NCBI GenBank assembly: GCA_003049465.1
Contig: PYSS01000099.1
Location: 638-64,637 of the forward strand
Length of the DNA: 64,000 nucleotides
Source: Magnaporthiopsis rhizophila
Lineage: Eukaryota; Ascomycota; Sordariomycetes; Magnaporthales; Magnaporthaceae
Direction of reading: 5' to 3'
Position numbers and translations under genes: made by a program. Below the pieces are notes generated by a model. It did no database searches. It worked only from the letters and a program-made list of their open reading frames with translations, and was not told where the DNA came from. Below, piece by piece: positions 25,018 through 35,100 of this stretch. Numbering within the stretch: position 1 is the stretch's first letter; each line of letters opens with the position of its first letter.

Positions 25018-27259
25018 ATGGCACCGCCAATGCAGATACCCGGATATTACTATGGTTAGTTCCATTTCGCGAGCCTCTTTGTATCTCTCCCTTCCTGGCT
25101 TTTCGACCCCGAGGGTCGCTGACACTCTTTTCGACTAGACGAGAAGAAGAGGAAGTACTTCAAGATCGAGAGGAACGCCACCGCCCCAGCCTCGGCCGCC
25201 TGGTCCGACCGCAATGTCAAGAAGCGCAAGGCTGAGGCGGTCCAGGCGGCCGCGGCAAAAAAGGTCGCCGACGCCGCCGCCGCCGGGGTCCGGCGCGCCC
25301 CGACCCTCGCCGACCCCATCGTGGGCGGCCTGCTGCGCCGCGAGCTGAACGGGCTCGGCAGCTCCTCCAACCTGGCGGACGGCGACGCGCCGCAGATCGC
25401 GTGGGCCGCCGGCCTGCAGGACAAGGGCGCCGTCAAGTTTCCCAGCCGGGTCGAGAACTTTGTCACGATCGGCGAGGAGCGGCTTGGGCTTGGACTTTTT
25501 TACGCTGGTAAGAATATGATGGTGTTGTTGTCTGGTTCGGAGTCTGCGCGCTGAGTAACAGGCACCTACCGGATACATACTAATCGTCTTTGTTGCTGGG
25601 AACAGTCTGCTCCGACAACTCGGGACATGGACCGCATCAAGATGAACACGGTTCTCGGGTTTACAGCAACTACTTTTACAGGGACCAATATGATCAGTAT
25701 GTAGATTGCGGGCCCTTCGACAGCAAGACCCTCCAACCCAAGCTGACCACGACCAAAACAAACATTTAATAGCATTCAGACCGGCCCAGCCGTCAACCCG
25801 ACCCTGTCCAGGTTCTGCACCCAGCACACCGGCATGTTCCCCATGATCAGGGACCCGTCCGCGATCGCCTGGGATCCAGACGAGCAGAGCATCTTCCTGA
25901 CGTCGTCGTGCGGCCGCCCCGGCAACGCCCCGGCCTTCCGGTGCCGCCTCATGCGGCGCCCAGGCGCTGACAACACCATCAAGCCATCCTGGTTCTCGGA
26001 GTACTTGGAAGTCGCGTACGAGAACCGGAACCTCCCGCCCATCTGGGCCTGCGCCGTGTCGTCGCAAGGAGGGGCAAGGGCAGAGGCCCGCTACCCATCC
26101 GCCAGATTCCTGGGCACCGAGCGCGGCATCTACCGCATATACGGCTTGATCGAGTGCATCTCGGGTCCGCACCCCGGCACCACTGGTACTTCTTCTTCTT
26201 CTTCTTCTTCCCCCCCTTCGGCTCACCTGCCCAGCCGCGAGGTCTTCGCTCTGGACTTTATCGACCATCACCCCCACGTCCTGGCCGCGGGCGGGAGGGG
26301 TCCTGCGGGCATCTGCGTGGCGGACCTGCGCGAGGAATACCACCACCGTCATGATCTGACCGCAAAGGCGGCGGCGGACGCCATGTACGAAGACGCTCGC
26401 GTGGATGCGGGCGGCAGCAGCAGCAGAAGGACCACCACTACCGCCACCACCATCGTCACAACCCTGGATGCGCTGCCCAGAAAGACGGTCTTGTACAGCG
26501 ATGGCCGTCGCATCGGCAGCGGCGGTCCTCGGATGAGGGCGGCGGCGGCGAGGGAGCAGCCGCAGACGGCACTGCGCTGCCACCCGGGCCACCACGACGC
26601 CCGGTACGGCGGTCTCGTGTTCCCCGAGAGCCTCGCCCTCGCCGTAAGGAACGGCGAGGATGGGCGTACCGTCCGCTGGCTCCAGGCGGCGCGCGAACCC
26701 GTCGTCAGCCACCTCGCGTCGCTGAACCAGTACCAGATCCTGAGCGCCGGCATCGAGGGCAGGATGCACATCTGGGACCTGCGGCGGCCGGGAGGGGTTC
26801 CTTATACGACGTGGGTTTGAGCCTTTCTTTTTTTTTTTTTTTTTTTTTGGTCACACTTCCCTTCTTCACACTGACTACCTGAACCAACTAATTACTGACA
26901 ACAAAAACAAACAAACGAACAGCTTCCCCGCCTACAAAAACAAGGCAACAGTCCACAACCTCGGCTTCGCCGTCTCCAAGACCCTCGGCATCGTCGCCGC
27001 CGCCAACGACGACGGCTCAGTCCGTCTACACTCGCTGCGCTCCGGCGCCCCGATCGCGTCGCCCGTGCTGGACCGCATGATGCCGGCATCGCCGTCGCCG
27101 TCGCCGTCGACGTGTCCCCGCCTGCAGTGGACGGCCCTGCCCGCCGATGACGAGGCCGCCCCGAGCCTGTTTGTCGCCCGCGGCGCCGAGATCCGCAAGT
27201 TCTCCTTTGGCGTCGACTCGCGCCTGCGGGGCGACGAGTTCTCGGTCGAGGATGCGTGA
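25018..27259 (+). CDS. DCAF4-like WD40 protein, candidate CRL4 substrate receptor
   Basis: Five exons (25018-25054, 25139-25507, 25606-25696, 25773-26810, 26923-27259) keep one frame for 623 residues. The N-terminus MAPPMQIPGYYYDEKKRKYFKI matches the PGFYYD..KYF motif at the start of DCAF4/WDR21 proteins. WD40 blades are recognisable in exons 4 and 5 (DPSAIAWDPDEQSIFLTSS; GIVAAANDDGSVRLHSLRSG). Near residue 500, GRMHIWDLRRPG contains a WDxR box, the signature for binding DDB1 in Cul4 ubiquitin ligases. Exon 3 is the weakest part: its splice phases fit, but a second reading frame is also open there. Intron 4 contains a 21-base T run. Nuclear localisation is inferred. Confidence 0.8.
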
Positions 27260-27931
27260 TGTGAGTGGCGCGGTGTATTGTGTGGTGGGCTAGGTACGTA
27301 GGGTAGGTGTCCATGTTGTTGGTGGACAACTCGATTCTGCCGCGTTTTTTCTTCTTCTCTGTCTCTTTTCGCTGTAGATAGATGTTTAATTATACCGAAT
27401 ACTAGGGAGGACCGGTAGCCAAGGTAGATCTTTTGTTTCTCACGAAAGTAGGTGCTTAGGTGGGCACCCTCACAAAAAAAAGGCAGAGCTGCAGCCATGT
27501 TTACAAAAACCTCCCCATCTCTCCCTACCGAAAACAACTAATCTATCTAACATCCCAAACGGCAGTTTATTGGTCCAGCCTGACCAGAATGCCAGATCGA
27601 ACGAACAAACGTGGACCCGTGGAAAAGAATATTGCAGGAATACACCCCGTCTCGCTCAGCGACAGTGTGGATGGGGAATAAAGATAGCCCGATGCGGCAA
27701 GCAAAACGCCAGTAAAATATGCAATCGTTCCCAGGATAGAACGTCCGCCAACTCTGCCAAGACCTGTCTGTCTGTCTGTCTGTCTGTCCGTCCGTCTGCC
27801 CGCCGCGTCCCTCACCTTTTACTTTGTTCTATATCTCGCCATTTCCTTCCTCGCTTATACCTCTTTTCCTTTCTTCTTCTTCCTCTTCTTCTTCATCACC
27901 ACCCCACCACCTGGAACGGCCGTCCAGGGTC
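27260..27931. other. convergent 3' interval with TGTC microsatellite
   Basis: 670 bases between the DCAF4-like gene and the convergent bZIP gene. A (TCTG)n run followed by TCCG units lies at about 27765-27798. The rest is probably 3' untranslated sequence. No gene is supported. Confidence 0.5.
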
Positions 27932-30221
27932 CTATTTCTCGCCGGCCAAAATAATGCGTCCATCGTCGGTTTTGAGGTTGAAGGTGCCCTCGAGCCGGGG
28001 GAAGGCTCTTAGGAAAGCCGGCCCCAGGGTCCAGTTCTCGTTGCGGCGCAGGTGCCGCTCAAAGACGGGGTTGATCATGAGCTCCTCGCCGTCCTGGCTC
28101 TGCAGCAGCGCGTCCGTGTCCTCATACGGCCAGTTGAGCGAGATGGTGGTGGTGAAGGGGATGAAGAAATGCTCAAAGGGCACGGGCGTTACGAGTACGG
28201 CCGATGACGACGACTGCGGGGTAGCACCGCCGTTGACGCTGCTGTTGCTGCTACTGCCGCCGTTGCCGCCGTCTCCGTGGCCGCCGCCCCCAGTCTCCGC
28301 ACGGCTCGGGCCCCCCTCCGTCGAAGGGGCGCCGCCTGCGGCCTCGCTGAACTCGCGCGTCAGCTTGTCCCGCATGAGCGGGAACGGAAGGTGGTCGAAC
28401 CAGATCGGGTGTGGGCACGACATCTGCGCGGGCGAGGGTCTGCACCAGGGTGGCAGTCGCTCGAAGTTGTCGGCCGTCGGGCTGACGTGCCAGCGCATGA
28501 TGAGGAACATGATGTAGAGCACGGCGACGCGCTCGGGCAGTCCAACCAGGCCCGGGAACGTCTGCAGGATGTCGGTAAAGACCTTGGACAGCGGGTGCGA
28601 GAAGCGGCTGTTGCCCGGGTTGAGCAGCGACGAGACGGACGGGTACCGAGGCCCGATGATCTCGGCCGTCGCCAGGCCCTCGGCCGCCCGCTGCTGGCGC
28701 TCGCTGAGGAAGTCCAGCAAGAGGCTGTCGAGCGGGCACGTCGGCGCGCAGTAGAGTGGGATCCCAACCGGCTGGTCTGCCGGGCCCTCCTGTGCTGCGC
28801 CAGGGTACGGGGAGCCCCCGGTGAGCTGTGGATCCAAGTTGGGATCTAGCCGGGGGTCGAGGCGCGGGTCGAGGCGTGGGTCCAGGTTGGGATCTATGGC
28901 AGGCTGCTGCTGCTGCTGCTGCTGCTGCTGGGGCACCTGGCCGAGCGAGGGAGCATCAGCCGGATCCTGGAAGGGGTCGTGCTTCATGGGCACGTGGCGG
29001 TAGTTGGGCGTATCCTGAGCCCCGTGGATGTTGGGTTGCATGCGCTGGACGCGCGAGGGGTCGCCGATCAGGAAGTCGAGGCCGAGCCGCTCGGGCCCCA
29101 GGTCCAGGCCTTGATGCATGTGTTGGCGCTGCTGGCTCATGCCCCTGGGCTGGGCATGGCCGCCATTGGGCTGCGGCCCGTTGACCATGTCTACCGAGCC
29201 TCCGGGGGAGGCGGTGCCCGTCGGGGTGGGCGCGTGGCGGGGCATGCCGTCGATGGGCGACGCCCCTTGGGCGGGCATAAAGTTTTGGCCGGGCGACGGG
29301 TAGACGGCCGGCGCCTGCATGACGTCGGGGAGCTGCCCCTGCATGGGCATGCCAACACCGCCCGTTGCGCCGGCCAGCAACGACTGCAGGGTCGAGACGA
29401 CCGAGGCCAGACGCTGCTTGATCTCGGCGTTCTCGGCCTCGACGGCCTCCTTGGCCCTGATGACTACCTGAAGCTCCTGATAGGGCCGCTGGGCTGTCAG
29501 TTCCCGGATCCGCCTTTCCAACGACTCGATTTGGTTCCTGGTCCGCTCGCGAATAGCGCGCTGTGCCTCTCGATCTGCGTTGAGACACATGTCAGTCCGG
29601 CCCCGTCCCTCTTGTCATCCCATTGTCTTATGGATAGCCTAGCGTAGTGTAACGCCGGGGAAGGGCGATGGATAAGCCGGCAAGAGTAAGCACCCAAAGT
29701 GCTTGTATAGATAAAAACGTACCATTCGCCCTCTTCTTGGCAAGCTGCTCTGGCGTCAGATTGGCCACGCCACGTCCCGAGCCGGCGGCGGTGCGACGCT
29801 TCCTTCCGTCTGGAAGAAGTGACTGTGACGGCGTCTGCTGCTCTTGGCCGCCGAGCCGCTGGTCGGGCGACGGGCCGTACGGAGACTCGCCGTCGGCATC
29901 GTGGGGACGCCCCCGCTTGAGGGACGAGGATCCGGCGCGACCGGGCTGCGGCGTGGCTGCGGCGTTGGCCAGACCGAGCAAGCCGCTGTTGCTCCCACCT
30001 GTGGTGCCAACGCCGTTGGTGGCGCCGCCGTCGGTACCGCCGCTGGAGCCGCTGCGGACCTGTATCTCGCCCAGGATAATCTGTGAGGGCTGGCTGCCCT
30101 GGCCTTGATGGGCCTGAGCCTGAGCCTGGGCGGCGGCCGCGGCGGCAGCAGCGCGTGTTCTGGTCTGCGCGTGTGGGGGAGGAGCAGAGCCGGCGTGGTT
30201 TTTGCTGCTGGCTGACACCAT
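27932..30221 (-). CDS. bZIP transcription factor with DUF3425-type C-terminal domain
   Basis: Two exons (30221-29723 and 29574-27932) give 713 residues. The basic region crosses the splice junction near residue 166: KKRANDREAQRAIRERT fits the AP-1-like bZIP pattern (N, then A-Q, then R), and IESLERRIREL begins the zipper. The C-terminal half (about 390-713) has the DUF3425 features: CPLDSLLLDFLSERQQ, RVAVLYIMFLIMRWHVSPT, WCRPSPAQMSCPHPIWFDHLPFP and a final NENWTLGPAFLRAFP. Between them lie a Met/Gln/Pro-rich linker, four to five LDPR/LDPN repeats (about 28820-28895) and a Gln run encoded by CTG/CAG repeats (28907-28930). Alternative start ATGs exist slightly upstream in frame. Nuclear; targets unknown. 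Confidence 0.9.
28820..28935 (-). repeat. in-frame LDPR and poly-Gln repeats inside the bZIP gene
   Basis: GGGTCGAGGCG-type units of 12 bases encode LDPR/LDPN repeats, followed by (CTG)8 encoding glutamines. Both are in frame with the bZIP protein, in the disordered linker. Confidence 0.85.
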
Positions 30222-30790
30222 CCCGGGCGAATGAGATGAGGGTGACAGGGCTGGGCAGGGCACGCAGGGGGGGAAAACGGCAGGTCAAAGAAAAAGAAGC
30301 AAAAAAAAGGAAGGAAAAAAAAGAGCGGCGCCGCTGGCTGCCGAGCCCAGTCGACGCGACGAGGCCGAAGGAAGGTGGCCCGACAAAACAGAAAGGCGAC
30401 GAAGCGCCAGTGTCAGCTATCACGAGCCTTGGCTTGGATGACGCGCTTCGTGTCGCTCCCTTTTATTTTTTTCGCCAGGCTTGACGCTCCGTTTGCCTCT
30501 GTCGTGATTCTTTTGACTCGCCCCGCGTCAAAATCGGTTGGGCTCCTGGCAAAAAACGAATCGAGTTTTTGATTCAGCGGCGCGCGGTAGGACTGCCCGT
30601 CCACGAGTCATGATCCTGCAGGCGCGCGACCGACCGGCCTTATCAAACTTTTTTTTCTTTCCTTTTCGTTTGGCCCTTGTCTCTTTAATGGGGTGCGCGG
30701 CCCCGCTGATGTACCTCGGCTGGACGGCATTGGGTGGTGGCGCCTGGGGTCCTTGTGTCTCGTCAGCTGACCTGAAGCACGGGCCTGGAG
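30222..30790. promoter_or_regulatory. upstream region of the bZIP gene
   Basis: About 570 bases upstream of the bZIP start with A-rich tracts at 30290-30325. It probably holds the promoter and leader. No coding frame is supported. Confidence 0.4.
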
Positions 30791-31197
30791 ATGAAGGCGG
30801 CTTTGCTGATCAAGATGTGAGTGTCCACGCAAAGGCATGTTCATAAGCCAACATCGCTTCAACCTTCCTTACCACTTCCTCGATGAAGCTATTCCAAGCG
30901 TACTCCCACGATGGACGAGAATGCCGCCGCCACCGCGCAACGATCCTATTTATGCTATATACGGCCGAAATCCTACCTAAGAGGAAAGGAGTATGGTACG
31001 GATACGCGGAGGATGTAAGCACGTGCGTAACGGGCAATTCCCCGGAGGAGTGCTCCCGCAAAGCAGGGGCAACGGTAGCGGGAATCCTACATTGGGTAGA
31101 GGTTTTATGGGACGACATTGATCCCGGAGGCATTCACAGGCGTGGTATTCAAGTACACCACACCCCTTCGTGCCTCTCGAGCTCAGCAAGGGGTTGA
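30791..31197 (+). mobile_element. probable non-LTR retrotransposon reverse-transcriptase relict
   Basis: A short plus-strand frame contains LFMLYTAEIL, then GYAEDVSTCVTGNSPEECS, then ILHWVEVLWDDIDPGG. This order matches the LFxLYxAxI, YADD and W..xxxIxFDP blocks of fungal Tad-type LINE reverse transcriptases. The catalytic box reads YAED, not YADD, and the preceding PQGSPLSP block is missing. Upstream, VHAKACS followed in frame after a stop by ANIASTFLT resembles the palm segment before it. No endonuclease, RNase H domain or target-site duplication was seen, so it is a decayed fragment. A chance match is possible, but three motifs in order make it the better reading. Confidence 0.42.
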
Positions 31198-32104
31198 CGC
31201 CCGTCGCGGCGGCCGACATCGACGCCGCCTTCGCCCGAGTCTTTCTGGTTGTGCTCCATATCTTGGTTCGCCACGATGAAGTTACCGTCAAGATTGAGAT
31301 CGCTGGATCGAGCTGCTGGGCAGTTTCAACGGGTCTGCTGGGAAAGATGCCGAGTCTGTCCGGCGAGGAACTTCTCACCACCCGCGAGCAGCGCCAGAGG
31401 GTTGAACCAGGGTAACAACCCCAGGGTTCTTGGCCAAGTGACATGCCTGATTGTGTAAGAGAGTCGACGATACCGAACCAACCCCCGAAAGCCGCATGAA
31501 GGCAAACCGCTCGCTGAGGCGCCGCGATACCCGGGTATCCCGGTGGCGGCGGAGACAACACACGCAAACCGTAATGCGAAGGGAATCGCGAAAGACGCGG
31601 ACGCCCTCACTCCGTTGCTCGATTCGACCGCTAGTTGCCATATGTCGTCATCTTAGTACGAAGCTCTCGGCAGATGCCAGACAGACAGCCGTTATCCAGT
31701 CCTGTCGAGCAAAATATGGCGCGAACGGACGCCCTGAAAGACACACCCTAAGCCACTATTACCGAAGAAGATAAATGTTCGTCACCGCAATGTCGCCTCC
31801 CCCCTGCCGCCACTACTTTTAGCTGCTGACATGGCCGAAGGCCTGCAGCACATCTGAGCCACGGGCACCAAAAGGGTCCTTCCTCGTCGCAAAAGGCCAC
31901 CGCCCCCTTGAATGTGGAATGGATTGTACGTGACGCTCTGTTGCTATTTCGTTTTGCTATCTTCTTGAAAGGTTCAAAAGTATCTGGAGCACACCGAATA
32001 GTAAGTTAAAAACGTGTGGAAGACACGCGTTGGTGAAGCAGGCTGACCGTATTCCGAGGCGTCCCAAATCACTCTCCCACGCACAGCTGTGGTTACCTAC
32101 ATTT
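31198..32104. other. unannotated interval between RT relict and NLR-like locus
   Basis: About 900 bases. Frames on both strands are open for up to about 190 codons but show no domain. It may be further degraded element sequence plus the promoter of the NLR-like locus. Confidence 0.4.
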
Positions 32105-35100
32105 ATGTCTAAGCTCGGCCGGGCACGCCTTCAGGGTTCGTCCGACAGCAGAGTCGAGACGATGTGGCGGTTCTCACTCCTGTCAAAACACGCCACCGTG
32201 GATTATGTCGGTGCGCGAATGGCCAAGGCGGCGGAGAAGGTCACCTCCCAGCCGCCTGTCCCGTAAGCTCTACCGCAAGCTCGTTCACTCCCTACGCTTC
32301 AGAGTCACGCTCAGACGCTGATGCAACTTCTCTGCCAACAGCACTAGCCTCATCACACTCGGTCTGATCGTACTCGCCATCCTCGCCTACAGCGTCTACG
32401 GCCGGATCTTCACGCCCCTCACGCTGCTCGAGAAGGGCGGGAACGCCAAGCCCGCATACTTGCTGTCATTTTGGAAGCGAGCCACGACACGGACCGAGGC
32501 CCGTCGGAGAGCCGGCTGCTTCCCTCTTTCCCGGATGGGATCAAAATTCTGCACGAATGCTCTGGCGCCACGATCGACATCTGCTTTGTCCATGGTCTGA
32601 GCGGGGATCGGAGCAGGACCTGGACTGCCGCCGGGCATTCTGAACCCTGGCCAAAGACTCTCCTCCCGCCGAAGCTCAAGACCGCTCGCGTCCTCACGTA
32701 CGGCTACGATGCATACACGTTACGCAAATCGGCTGCTTCGTCAAACCGACTGATTTGACCATGCTACGAACCCTTTGCACGATTTGACAACGGACAGGGC
32801 CAGCTGCAATGCCTCATCCCGTCCCCTCATATTTCGTCGCCCACAGCCTGGGGGATCTTGTTTGCAAGGAGGCTATTCTGCTTTCGCGAAACAACCCTGA
32901 ACCTTACCTTCGCTGCATATTTGACCGCACCGAAGGCATAATATTCATGGGCACCCCTCACGGAGGGTCTTGGATGGCTGCTTGGGCCAAGATACCAGCG
33001 TCGGCTCTTGGCCTTGCCATATCCGTCAACATGTCGCTATTAAAAATCTTGGACACGGACGACCAGCTCCTCGAGTCCGTTCAAGTCAGATTTTTGGCCA
33101 TGATACGCGAACAGCGCGAGGCCGGCAGACATTTCGGCATCACATGCTTCTTTGAAGAACTGCCACTGGTCGGGGGCTGGAGGGTCGTATCTAAGAAATC
33201 CGCCACTTTTGAAGGTTATCATCCATCACCATCCATGCCAACCACAGCGATATGGTCAAGTTTGTTTCCGTGGACGATAACGGGTTTAAAAGGTTGCTTG
33301 GGGAGCTGATCAGATGGAATCGCAAGCTGGTAAGGAGAATTAACTTATAGCTTCTGAGAGAATACATTTGGCTAAATTTGCTCCAAAGCTCAACGCATAT
33401 CCGCAATCGCGCCGCAGCCAGCGCAGGAATGTCTAAGATCGCTAGCCTTCCCGCAAATGCAGGAGCGCTACCACGACATCAATTCCGCCGTCAAGGGGAC
33501 GTGCGAATGGTTTCTTAAACACCAAACCTACAAAAACTGGGCCGCTTGCTTTCGAGGCTTGTTCTGGATCAAAGGGAAACCGGGCTCTGGGAAATCGACA
33601 TTACAAATACGCCCTCGGCAACCAGGCAAGTCTCCAAGATGGCAGCCTCGTCCTCTCGTTCTTTTTTCACGGCCGCGGCGTTGAGCTCCAAAGAACTCCT
33701 TTAGGACTTTTCAGGTCTCTCCTTCACCAAGTGCTTAGCCAGGCCCCCGACGCATCGCCGGAACTCGTCGGCGCCTTTGAGAGAAACCGGAAGGAAATCG
33801 GTCAGCCGGGTAAAAAGTGGGAGGGCATCAGGGACAACTGCAAAGCTTTTTCGAGCTGTCTCTTTCGAGCGTCCTGACAACTCGCCCGGTCTGGCTATTT
33901 GTCGACGCGCTGGACGAGTGTGGGAAAGAGCATGCAGTCAAGCTCGTCGAGAAGTTCGAGTCCCTGTTGAAGAGTCTCCCGTCCGGGGCCGGCTTCAAAC
34001 AGCTTCGCATCTGCTTCGCCTGTCGTCATTACCTGGTTCTGGACCAGGACGGCGTGTTCGAGATATGCCTCGAAAACGAAAACCGAAAGGACATCTCGAC
34101 CTACGTCCAAGGCAGCCTCTCCGCACTCAGTGTGGGAAAGAAATCACCCATTCCGGACTTGATAACAGTTCGGGCGGAGGGGGTTTTCTTGTGGGCGTGT
34201 CTTGTGGTAAAGCGCGTTTTGGAACTTGAGCGGGAGGCCGAAACCTCGGAGAACACCGAGGCAGAGCTCCGCGTTATCCTTCGAGAGCTCGATGAGCTAT
34301 ACCAAGGACTCATCCGAAACATGAGACCGGCCTCCTTGAAACTGATGCAATGGATCTGTTTTGCCGTGCGGCCACCGTCAATAGACGATCTGTCGTGGGC
34401 TATGGCCCCAGAGGCCAACCGCCGGTGTCGGCCGCCCCGGGAGTGCCAAGGCGGGACAGGTTGTGAGTCGGACAACGGCAGGATGAAGAGGCGGGTCCAG
34501 GCGCTAAGCTGTGGTCTCGCCGAGGTCATGTCGTCATCCGATGCGCAGGTTGTCCAGTTCATTCACCAGTCCGTCAAGGACTTCTTGGTTGAAAAGGGCC
34601 TGTCGGCTCTGCAAAGCGGCCTAACCTCGACCGGTCTGACAATCGAAATGGCACACCACCGGCTGTCCAGTACAGCAACAACGACGGCGATAATTTTGGG
34701 GACATCTCGGACCAGCTCGCCTTCGACTCTGGGGGTAGTTGTAGGTGCCTCTTGCAGCCTACGGACGGCAGAGTTCCCGGGACTTGCCGGCTTGAACGGC
34801 GTCCATTTCAACAACGACGTCGGCTCTTTGTTGATGCCCAAGCTCCCGTGGTTCCATCTTCAGCAGCTACTTCAAAATCGAGGCGTGCAAATTAGGCCAA
34901 CCCGTTTTTCCGCTGATCTTGCACTGACGTATCATTCCACAGGCTCCGTCCCGGAAGATGGCAACTACGAAGAGATGGTTTACCATCTCTCCAGACCTGC
35001 GTCGGCAGCTCAAGCTCGCGAAGGTCGAAGCCGGGAGGTGACGCATGTCGCCGTAGCTACTAGGCAAGGCCTACTAGCTAAACTGCTAGGTCATTATCCA

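Noticed and set aside
25135..26769. 544-codon minus-strand frame
   Set aside because: Antisense of the DCAF4-like exons; no domain and explained by codon bias.
32030..32104. Extra N-terminal codons of the NLR-like locus before 32105
   Set aside because: The frame is open, but there is no ATG supported by conservation; the ATG at 32105 is the simpler start.
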